NCBI RefSeq assembly: GCF_000143415.4
Contig: NW_003314282.1
Span: 191,050-255,049 of the forward strand
DNA from: Selaginella moellendorffii
Lineage: Eukaryota; Streptophyta; Lycopodiopsida; Selaginellales; Selaginellaceae
Length of the DNA stretch: 64,000 nucleotides
Reading direction: 5' to 3'
The notes under the pieces were generated by a model that made no database searches, was not told the origin of the DNA, and saw only the letters and a program-made list of their open reading frames with translations. The translations under genes were made by a program, and so were the position numbers. This document shows, piece by piece, positions 33,056 through 43,748 of this stretch. Each line of letters opens with the position of its first letter. Position 1 is the stretch's first letter.

Positions 33056-35887
33056 ATGGAAACCATCAAATCTCTTGCATTGCAAATAAAGTCAATTGGC
33101 ATCTCAAGGGATGTGGAGGAAGCCAAGAGGATCCACTTCAAGGTTAAGGCACACAAGGAGCTTCAACAAAACATTTTCCTTGCTAATCTGGTTGTAGAAA
33201 TGTATGGCCGGTGTGGGTGTATCAGCGAGGCTCACGATGCCTTTGAAGAGATTCTCACTCCAAATCAGTTTTCCTGGAATATCATGCTCGCGGCATTTTC
33301 ACGCAACGGGGACTTGGCACAAGCTCGAAGCTGGTTTGATGCGATGCCACAACGGAATCCTGTTGCCTTGAACACGATGATAGCGGCATATGCCCGCATG
33401 GGGCATCTCGAAGAGGCCGAGAACTTGGCGATTCGCGATCAAAGCGATGATCCAGCATCATGGAATCCCATAATATCTGGATACCTACAACAGGAAGACG
33501 TAGAAGGAGCCAAGAAAGTTTTTGATAGAATGCGCGTGAGAGATTCCATCTCCTGGAATGCAATGATTGGGGGATACGCCAAGCGTGGGCATCTGCAGCA
33601 AGCGTGTCATTTGTTTGAGAAAATGCCCGATAAAACGATCGCTTCATTGAATTTAATTCTCAAATCGCTCGCTGCGAATGGAAAGATTAAAGAAGCAAAA
33701 CAGTTTTTTGATCGAATGCCTCAGAGGGATGAGATCTCCTGGAATGCCCTTCTCCGGGGATTTATTTCTTGCGGGCAAATCCAGGACGCAAAAGAGCTAT
33801 TCGATCTCATGCCTCACCAGCGCGATCCAGGGACTTTGTTCGTACTATTGGAGGGGTATTGCAATCACGGGTTGATCCAGGAAGCCAAAACATTGCTCGA
33901 TTCCATTGATCCACCCATAAGAAATCCAAGTGTTTGTTTCCCGATAATCCGTGCGCTGGGCGATGCAGGGGACGTGATCGGTGCGAGGGCGCTATTTGAT
34001 CGCCAGGAGAAAAAGGACATCCAGCTATGGACGTTGATGATGAAGATCTACGCGCAGTGGGGCAACCTGGAGCTAGCGAGAGAGATCTTTGACGTAATGC
34101 CAGAGAGAGATGCAATTTCCTGGACTGTGATTGTGAGCGCGTACGGAAGAACCGGCGATCTGAGAGAAGCAAAGAACCTTTTCCAACAAATGCCGTATAG
34201 AGATTCCGTCGCGTGGTGTTCCTTAATCTCGGCATATGCCAAAGCGGGGCATCTGGAGGATGCGGAGAGGATGTTCTTTGATGAAGTTCCTGCCAGGGAC
34301 GCTTCGATGTGGAACGCGATGATCACAGCGTACGGAGAGAACTCGAGAGTGGATTTCGCGGAGAAAATCTTTAAGCAAGTTCCCGAGAAAGATCTTGTTT
34401 CATGGAATGCCATGATTTCGGCATTTGCCGCGAATGGAGAAATCGCTCCCGCCAAAGAAACTTTTGATTCCATGCCAATGAAAAACATAACGTCGTGGAA
34501 CACACTTATGGCCATGTACGGAGAGTACGGCATGCACGGTAATGCCAGGCAAGTGTACGATGCCATGCCCCAGTGGAATCTTCTCTCGTGGAACTGCATG
34601 ATACAGGCATTTGCGGAAGGCGCGCATCTGCGTTTCGCACGGGAACTGTTCGAAGTCATTCCCGTACGGGACGTGGTGTCATGGACAACCATTCTGGCCG
34701 GGTGCGTACGGTCTGGGGAGCCCAACAGGGCGAAAGAAACTTTTGAAAGTATGCCCGAGAGGAGCATTGTATCCTGGAACGTGATGATTAGATCTTGCGA
34801 GCTCTCAGACGAACTGGAGATGGCGGAGAGGATTTTTAACGAAGAAATGCCGTGCAGGGACGTTGTCTCTTGGAACTGTATGCTGTCAATCTACTCGAAG
34901 AGCAGCAGCAAGCTGGGAGAGCTCCAGAAAACTTTGCTGGAAAATATGCCCGAGCACAGTGTTTCTTCCTGGAGCTTGGCCATTGCTGGTTTGTGTCAGC
35001 ACGATCGTCTCGATGACGCTGAGCTTGTTTTGAGCCGGCTGCCTTTGATTGATCTCATCTCGTCCAACACGCTCATCACCGCCTATTCCCAGAGAAACCA
35101 GCTTGAGCGAGCACGAAAGCTCTTTGATGCCATGCCTCAACGAGATGTGGTGTCCTGGAACTCGATCATGCAAGCCTATGTCCGGCACGGAGATCACCCA
35201 GAAGCGATCCATCTCTTTAAAACTATGGACCTGGAAGGAGTCGAGGCTGACGAGTTGAGCTTTCTTACTGTTGTGGAGGCCTGCTCGATGACCACCGAAG
35301 CTATCTTGTTTGGAAGATATCTTTACTCTATCGTCATCGACACCGGATTCCTATCCAACACCTTAGTTGCCACTGCATTCTTCAGCATGTTTGCAAAGTT
35401 TGGTGACTTGAAAGTGGCACGAAGTATGTTTGATGCCCGAGTAGAACACGACTTGGTTTCTTGGAGTGTTCTCCTCAGTGCGTACAGCCAGAGTGGCCAT
35501 GTCATGGTTGCCGCTGAGGTTCTTCACGAAATGTCTATGGATGGTTTCTCAGCCAGCAAAGTGACTTTCGTTAGCATCCTGTCTGCTTGCAGCCATGGAG
35601 GCTTTCACCACCTCGGCTGTTCTCTGTTCAGTTCAATGGTCACTGACTATGGAGTGGAGCCGGACGCCGTGCACTATACCTGCATGGTTGATCTGCTTGG
35701 GAGAGCTGGATGGCTGTGTGAAGCACGAGATTTGGTCCGCGGACTGCCTAGAGAACCTTCTTCCGAAGCGTGGATGTCTTTACTTGGTGCAAGTAAGCTG
35801 CAAAGTGAATCAAACGTAGCAAACATGGTAGCTCCAACGAACTTTGGATCATCGTTTGTCACCTTGATAAACACGTACGTCAGCTAA
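33056..35887 (+). CDS. Long S-repeat PPR protein, truncated E end
   Basis: Intronless; first real ATG at 33056 (METIKSLALQ), giving 943 residues; the frame also continues upstream but only with a TTG. About 25 tandem short repeats of SWN-x-M-I-x-x-Y-A-x-x-G-x-L form, from residue 50 (FLANLVVEMYGRCGCI) to about 860 (YTCMVDLLGRAGWL). It ends EAWMSLLGASKLQSE plus 25 further residues, where an E domain should continue, so there is no E+ or DYW. Such proteins are organelle RNA-binding factors. Fragments of its 5' end and upstream region are scattered through the AT-rich island at 24.8-27.6 kb. Repeats 3-4 (NLAIRDQSDDPASWN) are irregular. Confidence 0.88.
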   Translation: METIKSLALQIKSIGISRDVEEAKRIHFKVKAHKELQQNIFLANLVVEMYGRCGCISEAHDAFEEILTPNQFSWNIMLAAFSRNGDLAQARSWFDAMPQRNPVALNTMIAAYARMGHLEEAENLAIRDQSDDPASWNPIISGYLQQEDVEGAKKVFDRMRVRDSISWNAMIGGYAKRGHLQQACHLFEKMPDKTIASLNLILKSLAANGKIKEAKQFFDRMPQRDEISWNALLRGFISCGQIQDAKELFDLMPHQRDPGTLFVLLEGYCNHGLIQEAKTLLDSIDPPIRNPSVCFPIIRALGDAGDVIGARALFDRQEKKDIQLWTLMMKIYAQWGNLELAREIFDVMPERDAISWTVIVSAYGRTGDLREAKNLFQQMPYRDSVAWCSLISAYAKAGHLEDAERMFFDEVPARDASMWNAMITAYGENSRVDFAEKIFKQVPEKDLVSWNAMISAFAANGEIAPAKETFDSMPMKNITSWNTLMAMYGEYGMHGNARQVYDAMPQWNLLSWNCMIQAFAEGAHLRFARELFEVIPVRDVVSWTTILAGCVRSGEPNRAKETFESMPERSIVSWNVMIRSCELSDELEMAERIFNEEMPCRDVVSWNCMLSIYSKSSSKLGELQKTLLENMPEHSVSSWSLAIAGLCQHDRLDDAELVLSRLPLIDLISSNTLITAYSQRNQLERARKLFDAMPQRDVVSWNSIMQAYVRHGDHPEAIHLFKTMDLEGVEADELSFLTVVEACSMTTEAILFGRYLYSIVIDTGFLSNTLVATAFFSMFAKFGDLKVARSMFDARVEHDLVSWSVLLSAYSQSGHVMVAAEVLHEMSMDGFSASKVTFVSILSACSHGGFHHLGCSLFSSMVTDYGVEPDAVHYTCMVDLLGRAGWLCEARDLVRGLPREPSSEAWMSLLGASKLQSESNVANMVAPTNFGSSFVTLINTYVS

Positions 35888-36870
35888 AACTAGCAAAACA
35901 CGCTTCGATTTTACAGGCTTTGAACATAGGTGCTGTACAGGCTCGGAAGTGGACTGTATATGTCTCTCTAAATTTTTTAGTGATAACGGCCCATGATTGG
36001 ACATAGAGAATACATTTCAAACAGTGAGAAATGTATATACAGTCGAACAACTTCTGTAAACCATTGTTCTAATTAAAAAAATTGTGTCTGACTATCTCTG
36101 CTCGACTCCCGACAAGATGATCATCTAGCTTGAAAACTGCAGAGCACAACTTAATGAGAGCTATAAGAACCTTCTCCTGCACAAAACAAAAAGTGAGCTC
36201 ATTACTAACACCTCTATCCACTTACCCTGAGAAACACACTACGACTTCTTATGTCCTTGCAAATGCATGTAAATGGCAATGGGATTACTCAAGGTCTCAC
36301 CATCCGTGACAAATTATTGTTACTGTTGCACATTGGATCCTGATCATGTCTATTTTGAATATGAACCAGCAGGGCTTGCATTCTGTCATTCCGAAGCTCA
36401 TATGTCCCATCCGGCCCTGGCATCAGGACAGGCAGCAGTGCATCATACTCCTTTTTCTTCGGTTGCAGTATTACTACCACACCACCCACAAAGAAAAAAA
36501 GCAAAGTGAGCTGCTAACAGAAGAGAAAATAAATTATGTAGAACACAATGGACTCATTTATTATACTGCTATTTCCCACACAGCTTGGTCACCAAATCCT
36601 GGAGCTTGACGGGGTGGCTAAACTTATTGTAGCTTGCCCCGTGCTTGCAACAGGCATATATTGCCAAGAGCAGCACAATCCGAACTATTTCCCCTCAAGG
36701 CCCCTCCACAACGTAAGCTTGCTTGAAAACGCGCTGCACCACCTCCACCACCGCACACAAGTGATCTTGATTGCATATCCGCGCAGCTGCCTCCCCCAGT
36801 ATAGGCTCGAATGCATCCACGGTGAAGACGGCGTCACGGTCGCCACTTACGTGGCTCACCGTCCGCATGG
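35888..36870. other. No gene recognised
   Basis: 3' region of the PPR gene and short frames without domains. Confidence 0.4.
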
Positions 36871-36877
36871 TGGCTCG

Positions 36878-37643
36878 CTACCATGTCCATGGCCAGTCCG
36901 GACCAGGCCACCACCTCGAGGCCAGCCGCCACCCCCCAGAACGGCAATGCCCATTTCTTCCGTCCATGCTTGCCTGCCATGCGGCCTCAGTCTCGCCAAG
37001 GTCATCCCACCCAGTAGCTTCTGCATGGCTCAGCTCTTCCGAGGGGAAGGTTGGATCCTGTGTCTTCAGCTGCAAGGACATTAGCTTCTTTGCCTGCTCG
37101 AAGTCCCGCCACAAGCTTCCCACCACCCAGATCGGCTCGAATGACTTTGTGGAGGGAAGCCGGGGTCGTACATTATCGCAGGGACGACGACGCCCAGCTT
37201 TCCTGCAGTGTCAGCACCAGTCTGAACACCTTTATGTCGCGCGGAATGCTCAAGAAAAAGCTCCTGCAGGCCAGGAATGAGCCGGCCACCTCCATAAACA
37301 ATGAAGCCGCCTCGTCCATGCAGACGAGGATCTTCATCTCAGGCGAGACAATCTTCTTGGCCTTGCAGAGCCGGTCTGGAATCAGGGACTTTCTCCAGCA
37401 CCTCCTCAACGAGGTCACGGTAGCTGGAGGAACAAGCACGAGCAGCACAAAGTCAGCAAACAAAAAGAGAAGATAGTCTCGCGCATACCTTGTAGCCACG
37501 TTTACGGCAAAATGTGGCTCCGACTGTTCCGTTACCCAATCCTGTGGGGTTTTCCCTTTGATCTGAGTTAGAATAGCGAGAATCCATGCTCCCACGGCGC
37601 GTGGATCGTCGCCCTGATTACTGTCAATCAGCTGCTGAGCCAC
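36878..37643 (-). other. Uncharacterised coding remnant, minus strand
   Basis: Minus-strand frames read AVGAWILAILTQIKGKTP, then after a possible intron (GT at about 37488, AG at 37423) a helix YRDLVEEVLEKVPDSR; a different frame gives ILVCMDEAASLFMEVAGSFL, a Walker-B-like hhhhDEA segment, and further upstream-to-downstream pieces to 36878 (GWDDLGETEAAWQASMDG). The pieces do not join into one open protein, so this is probably a decayed gene, perhaps for a P-loop NTPase of repeat-rich families. Identity is not established. Confidence 0.3.
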
Positions 37644-38102
37644 TGGACTTCGACCTGGGATGCTTGTAGACCCAAGCCTGAGGAAGTTGACGTTAAAACT
37701 TAGGGGGTTATAAAAGTAATTAAATTAAAATCTCCGTTAAACCTTTTGCTTTTAACCTTTACTAACGAAAAATATTCTTTAAAAGGTAAAATACCTTTTC
37801 CTTTTGACCATTTTACTAACAAGAAAATACAAATGTAGAGTGAAAAAATCTTTAAAAGGTAAAATGGACGTTCCTATGGCCGCGAGCTGGGCGTGGCCAG
37901 TGCGACACCGCGCGCGTGACCACCGCGGTAGCACAACAACCGGATACTTCCCCATGGCCCAGTACCGGTTGCGATTAGGCGTATCGGTCCTTGTTTTTAA
38001 GTAGGGAAAGGAACCGGATGAAAAACCTCAAGTGGGCATGTACCCCGGTTGGTGCAATGCCGGTACCGGACCCTTCTAGGAACGCCCCCTGTAGGATATC
38101 TA
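37644..38102. other. No gene recognised
   Basis: Non-coding DNA to the left boundary of the duplicated segment at about 38103. Confidence 0.4.
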
Positions 38103-38176
38103 AGCGAAAATGCGCGCTAGTTCTAGCGCTGTAGAAATGGAATGGATTTGCATTTGATCAGAGTACCTTTGCGCGA

Positions 38177-40252
38177 ATGACGATGCTGGAGAACGCAACC
38201 CAATCCAAAACCACTGGAAGAACACACAATGGAGCTTTAGTGCAAGTATCAACTGACTATTTTGCTCACCTCCTCAAGCAATGTGGGAATTCCAAGGACC
38301 CTTCACAGGGGGATCAAGTCTACAGAAAAATCTCCTCGAGTGAATTTGCGAATGACAGATACCTGGGAAATCTCCTCATCGAGATGTATGGCAAGTGCGG
38401 GCAATTGGACAAGGCGCAAGCGGCTTTCGATCGCCTGGATCATCCCAACACGTACTCCTGGAACATCATTGTCGCGGCATACGCTCGCAACGGGCAGATC
38501 GATCGAGCGAGAGATCTCTTTGACGAGATGCCCTCCAAGGATGTTGTCTCATGGAATGCCATGATCGCAGCATATGCCCAAGATGGGGACCTGGAAAAAG
38601 CCAAGGCACTGTTTGATAGAACAAAGAAGAAGGATCTCTTTACCTGGAACACGATGATGGCTGCGTATGCTGGAGAAGGGAAGATTTCGGAGGCGCGAGA
38701 GATCTTTGATAGGATGGAGCAGCGAGATCTTGTATCCTGGAACACGATGATTAACGCTTATTCCCAGAACCGGCATATTGCCGAGGCTAGGAAGATCTTT
38801 GACGCGATGAAGCAACGGAACGAGATTTCTTGGAACACGATGATCTTCGCCTACGCACAGAACGATGATCTAGAAGAAGCCGAGAGATTATTCGAAAGAA
38901 TGCCTCACCGGGACGCAGTAGCGATGAACGCCATGGTCCAAGCCTATGCCATGGCCGGGAGGATCGATCAAGCGCGGCAGATGCTGGAGACGACCCTGGA
39001 TCGCCTGGATTGGACGATGACCGTGGCCTGGAACGCGCTGATTGCAGCTTGCGGCGAGCGGCGGGATTCCTTCAGCGCCAGAGCTGTGTTTGATCGAATG
39101 CCAGATCGCGATCGAGACGTGGTGTCCTGGAACACGATGATCTCCGTCTACACCCAGGCCGAGAATCTGGAAGAATCGAGGAGGATATTCAGAGCGATGC
39201 CTCACTGGAATGTGATCTCCTGGAACTCGATGATACTCGCCCTAGCAATCGAGAGCGCCATAGACGAGGGCGCGGAGCTCTACTCTAAAATGGGCGAGCG
39301 CGATGTGGTCACTTGGACGGCCATGATCAAGCTCCTCGGCGAGGCGGGAAAATTTGAAAACGCGCGGGAGATTTTCGAAGAGATGCCGGAGAGGGATGCG
39401 ATAGCTTGGAATGCCATGCTCGCGGCATATGCCTTGCACAGGCAAATGGAAGATTCTAGGGCTTTGTTCTTGGAGATGCCTCACAGGAACGTCATTTCTT
39501 GGAACACGATGATCCAGGGTCTCGTCGAGGACGGCCAGGGCGAGGAATCAATCAGGCTCTTCCAGCGGATGGATCTTGAAGGCGTCCCGCCTGACGCGAT
39601 CACGCTCGTCACCATCGCCGATGCGGCCAGCAGTGTTGGATCTCTGGATCGCTGCAGGACGATCCACGAGAGCTTCCGCGGGTGTGGCGCTGGATCGGAG
39701 CTTCCAGTGGCGAATGCGCTCATCAGCATGTATGGCAAGTGTGGATCTCTGGCCGATGCTCACGTAATCTTCGACAAGATCTCTGGAATCGGCGATGTTG
39801 TCTCGTGGAACGCCCTCCTTGCGGCGTATTCCCAGGCGGGACATCACGGCACCGCAAGAAATCTCCTGCGATCGATGATCTTGGACGGCGTCGCTCCAAA
39901 CGGGATCACATTCATCGGGCTCCTCTCAACTTGCAGCCACGCCGGGATGGTGATCCAGAGCTGCGAGTACTTCGCATCGATGTGGCCGGATCACGGGATA
40001 ATCCCTGGCAGCGAGCACTACCACTGCATCGTTGACATTCTTGGGAGATCCGGATGGCTCCAGGAGGCGCTGGACGCGATCGGCAGCATGCCATTTCCTG
40101 CCGGGGCCGAGGCGTGGACATCGCTGCTCACGGCGTGTAGCCTACATTCCAATGCCAAGCTCGGATCTCAAGCTGCTCACAACGCTTCGGAGATGGATTT
40201 GGCGAATCCGGCGCCATACATGATGCTCTCGGGGATCCTTACAGCGAGCTAG
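38177..40252 (+). CDS. S-repeat PPR protein, intact partner of the dead copy at 29 kb
   Basis: Intronless, 691 residues. Starts MTMLENATQSKTTGRT, followed by TDYFAHLLKQCGNSKDPSQG and then about 17 short PPR repeats of the SWN-type (SWNTMIFAYAQNDDLEEAE and similar). The C-terminal region has HYHCIVDILGRSGWL and EAWTSLLTACSLHSN and ends at PAPYMMLSGILTAS, inside what would be the E motif, so E+ and DYW are absent. A Thr- and Asn-rich start without acids before residue 30 fits organelle import. The stop codon is only 138 bp before the start of the presequence-bearing PTB gene on the same strand, and the two were duplicated together. Confidence 0.88.
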   Translation: MTMLENATQSKTTGRTHNGALVQVSTDYFAHLLKQCGNSKDPSQGDQVYRKISSSEFANDRYLGNLLIEMYGKCGQLDKAQAAFDRLDHPNTYSWNIIVAAYARNGQIDRARDLFDEMPSKDVVSWNAMIAAYAQDGDLEKAKALFDRTKKKDLFTWNTMMAAYAGEGKISEAREIFDRMEQRDLVSWNTMINAYSQNRHIAEARKIFDAMKQRNEISWNTMIFAYAQNDDLEEAERLFERMPHRDAVAMNAMVQAYAMAGRIDQARQMLETTLDRLDWTMTVAWNALIAACGERRDSFSARAVFDRMPDRDRDVVSWNTMISVYTQAENLEESRRIFRAMPHWNVISWNSMILALAIESAIDEGAELYSKMGERDVVTWTAMIKLLGEAGKFENAREIFEEMPERDAIAWNAMLAAYALHRQMEDSRALFLEMPHRNVISWNTMIQGLVEDGQGEESIRLFQRMDLEGVPPDAITLVTIADAASSVGSLDRCRTIHESFRGCGAGSELPVANALISMYGKCGSLADAHVIFDKISGIGDVVSWNALLAAYSQAGHHGTARNLLRSMILDGVAPNGITFIGLLSTCSHAGMVIQSCEYFASMWPDHGIIPGSEHYHCIVDILGRSGWLQEALDAIGSMPFPAGAEAWTSLLTACSLHSNAKLGSQAAHNASEMDLANPAPYMMLSGILTAS

Positions 40253-40390
40253 GGTTCTTCGCGAAAAGATCGGACGAACCAGCGGGGCCAGCCGTTGGAT
40301 CCACATATTCCTTACAGGGTTTATGGTTTAGGGTTTAGCTATATCTTAGGGCTCGCTTCTCCGAAGGGTTCTTAGCTAGAAAGGGGGAGA

Positions 40391-42407
40391 ATGCGCTTCG
40401 CGGGGGTTGCGAGGAGCGCCAGGCACCTCCTGACCAGCAGCCGCTTTCTCTCCTCTACCACATTTGGCTCGCAGAGCGATGGACTCTTCCAGGGACGCTG
40501 CTTCGCCACGACGACCTTGGCACAATCATCGGTTTGGTCTCCATAGATGGATTCTATAAGTTCTAACTACACCTGTTTTTATGTAGGCTCCGTCAAAGGT
40601 TCTTTTTTTCCGAACACAAGCGGACGAGATCACTCAGGTGTGTGCGCTTGCGAAAATGTGGGGTTTTCTTAGTGTGGAATTTCTTGCAGGAGGAGCTCAC
40701 AGATCTTGTGAAACCATTTGGATCGATAAACAAGTTCATTGTGATGAGATCAGGGAAAGATGTATGCGTTTTCGTTATTTCTCAGTTCTTTCTAAATCGT
40801 CTTGCTGTCGTAGGCACTTCTGGAAATGGGAGACGTAGAGGAAGCAAGGAGTGTTATCAAGCACTTCTCTGAGGACCAGGCGCTCCTGAGGTACCGCAAG
40901 TTCACATTCTGTTTGTTGTCATTTTCAAATGTGTTGCAGGGGGAAGGAAGTCCAGGTCGAGTATTCCTCGCGCCAGAAGCTGAGCGAACCCGAAAACCCC
41001 AAAGTCTGTGTGTCTTCGTCAGCCATACGTTCCTTGCGCTTATGCTTGTTCGTTTTCTAGGTGGAGGCTTCTCGGGTGCTTCTTGCCATCATTCATAATC
41101 CGCTCTATCAAATGAACGTAGATATACTCCACCAAGTTTTCAGCCCTCATGGCAATATCGAGAAGATTGTCATCTTCCACAAGGCTGGTCAGTATCTTTT
41201 ACCAATGGCATAGCTATTTAACAAGCCTCTTCGGTAGCAGCTGTTCAGGCATTTATTGTCTTCGATTCCGATGAAGCTGCTGCAGCGGCCAAGTCAGCCC
41301 TCCAGGGACGCCAGATCTTCGATGGCTGCTGCAAATTGGATATTAAGTTCTCGATGTAAGTTATTTGTCTTGTCTTTCATGTCTGGTTTGATCCTTATCG
41401 TTTGCGTTTGTTGAGCAGTAATCAAAATGTTAGAGTCATAGCCAACAATGAGCTTACCAGGCAAGTTTCTGAGTTTTGCATTTCGCTTTCTTGGAAATTA
41501 TAAGGAACCGGTTAAAATGAACAGGGACTACACAAATAATTCTTTGCCAGGGGATTCACAGAGCAAAACCTCTCCGCAGGCTTCGATCTTGGGTGCCGGC
41601 ACTGCGTTTTCTACGATGAAGCAAGGTGGTTTTGGTGGGGTTAAACGAAGTCTTCAACTTCCTCTTGTTTTTTCCTTTCGAAATTTCAGGCTCGGTCCCG
41701 TTGTCGGGAGTTCTTCCATTTGGGGTCACTGGAAGTAATGACAAGTGTACTCTCCTTGTTTCAAATCTACACGAGGTACTTGTGTGTTTTTTTTATACGG
41801 TATGGCTGTACAAGAGTGTCTTTTTCTCGCAGAGAACAGACGAAGAGAAACTCTTCAACCTCTTCTCTGGATATGGAAGAGTGCTGCGGATTAAGATGTT
41901 TGAAAATGCGAAGCAAGCCTTGGTTCAGCTGGCAGACGGGGTCCAAGCAGAGCTTGCTTTGAACTTTCTAAAGGTAAACCTTGTTACTTGCTTTTCTGTC
42001 TCTCTGACTGGGAGTTTAAACTACAGGGAGCACCGCTGCTTGGAAGCGCGATGGAGATCTCCTTCTCGAAGCACAACACCATCAGACACCCTCGTACTCG
42101 CGACTTCACAATGGACCCCTACAACAGATTCAACAGCGAGTACGTCAAGAACTGCTGCCCGCCCTCGAAGATCCTCCACATCTCCAACGTGAGCGACGAG
42201 GTGGAGGAAGGCGACCTCTTAAACTTCCTGGCACCCCACGGCGTCATCCAGAGGGTGAAGCTCTTCGAGTCCACCAACAGGAGGCAAGCTCTGGTAGAAT
42301 TCGACACGATCGAGCAGGCGACCGAGGCTCTCGCCTCCAAGCACAGGTCCAAACTCAAAGCTACCTCGCTCCGGATCGCCTTCTCGAGGTACCATGCAAT
42401 TCGATGA
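40391..42407 (+). CDS. PTB-like four-RRM protein with an N-terminal mitochondrion-type presequence
   Basis: Twelve or thirteen exons: 40391-40531, 40587-40637, 40690-40761, 40814-40890, 40940-41003, 41061-41187, 41241-41355, 41419-41460, 41525-41625, 41690-41775, 41833-41973, 42027-42407; 465 residues, all junctions in frame. From exon 2 on (APSKVLFFRTQADEITQ, then EELTDLVKPFGS) intron positions match the PTB gene at 22.2 kb, whose own first exon begins MTEPSKV. Here, instead, a 47-codon exon (MRFAGVARSARHLL..., Arg/Ser/Ala/Thr-rich, no acidic residue before position 30) precedes RRM1; its intron is 55 nt with GT-AG ends and a ttctaac branch site. RRM2, RRM3 and RRM4 are complete (LLAIIHNPLYQMNVDILH, TLLVSNLH, ILHISNVSDEVEE). 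The intron after exon 8 has a GC donor. Known plant PTBs are nuclear/cytosolic; organelle import is inferred from the presequence. Confidence 0.75.
40532..40586 (+). other. 55-nt intron that joins the presequence to RRM1
   Basis: GT at 40532, ttctaac at 40561-40567, pyrimidine run, AG at 40585-40586. Without splicing, the leader frame ends at TAG 40544-40546. Splicing is phase 0 (TCG | GCT) and restores the conserved P-S-K-V-L start of RRM1. Confidence 0.75.
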
Positions 42408-43403
42408 TCGTGTAGCAGCGGTGATACTTCGATCACTAGAACAACACTAAGAAGAAGTAAGGATTAGCGAGCTCCAGTCTTCCTCTTGTCTTTGTTTGCT
42501 CTCTCGATTTTTCTTCTCCGTGTTCTTAACTTTTTAATGTGTAGCAGCTGCGATTCTCACCTAGAAATCTGCGCAGTAGCAGCAGCAGTAGCAGCAGCAA
42601 TGAATCGAGCGCAAAAAAAAGCTCACGAGGAACGGCAAAAATAGTTGTTGGCCGGTCTGCCTCGATTTCGCGTTGACATGAAAACATAGTTAACAAAAAA
42701 CACCATGGCTGGATCTAACGGTCCAGATTCGCACCGATCGGACAGCCCAGATTGAATGTCTCGTTCCCGGCATTAATTCCGAGTGACATGTCGTGTACAT
42801 TCTCCCTCTGCCAGCGTTTAGGGCTCTCGCTCGATCGATGCGCCCGAGTGGAAGTGGACGATTGGCGTGGGCCGCGGTGTTGCCGCGATCAATCGCTGTG
42901 GATTGTACTGGATGGAACGAGAAAGAGGAAAAAAGATGCCCTTCTCTCGGAAAAGAGGAACGTTTTGTTTGCTAGCAGCTAGTGCGTCCCTGATTTTCAA
43001 CATTGGCCTCGCTTTTCTCTTTCCTTGGAAGCCGATCGAGAAGCCCATGTAACGGATTCCAGCTCCGATCGCACTCCGATCCACCGAATTTCTTTCCCTC
43101 CAAAGCAAAGCAGGGGGGATTAGAGAATTAGGGTTCTTGGCCGAGAGCATTTAATGGATGGCGATTGGGTGAAAGGCGATGGATTTATTTCTGTGCGCTT
43201 ACCAAACTCTGGCTGGAGAACACCAACTGACCCCCTTTCGGCCTATACATTTTAAACAAAATCACAGCATCGATCGCGCCCTCTTTGTTCCTGGGCTGTT
43301 CTTTTCCGGTTTCTTCATCAAATCCCCTCTTTTTCCTCCGTGGATTCCATCACTGCCACCTCAAAGGTTTGCGCGGCTTTGCCTAGCGCCTAGCCTAGCG
43401 GCC

Positions 43404-43442
<39 letters not shown>

Positions 43443-43748
43443 CAAACGCCCAAAGCTTTCACCCCTCTTTTCCTTCCTCTCTTCCCTCCCCTGCTCTGCC
43501 AATGGCGAGTAAATTCCGGGCGGGATCCAGATGCTGGTGACAATCGCGCGATCTCGGCTCTGCCCAGCGAGCAATCGGGCGTTTTGGAGCTGCCCAAATG
43601 AAGGATTCGGCTAGAATCGTCCAAGGGTAGCAGCTTTTTCGCCGGATCGATCGCGAGAGGGAGAGAGGTGTCAGGGGCGTGTACTTTGCCTGCTCGGCCG
43701 ATCAATCAATCCATCTCTCTCGGGCAGCATTTGAAATCTCTCGCAATC
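42408..43748. promoter_or_regulatory. Region between PTB-like and ABCB genes, with a GA microsatellite
   Basis: Holds the 3' end of the PTB-like gene and the promoter and leader of the ABCB gene. A (GA)n run occupies about 43408-43438 and is followed by a CT-rich stretch; GA repeats near plant transcription starts can be bound by GAGA-binding (BBR/BPC) proteins. Confidence 0.45.

Noticed and set aside
40317-40340. TTTAGGG-like repeats as an interstitial telomere
   Set aside because: Only two or three imperfect units; more like a promoter telo-box.
40391-40546. Independent 51-residue small protein
   Set aside because: The intron at 40532 joins the leader in frame to RRM1 with good splice signals, so an exon of the PTB-like gene is the better reading.
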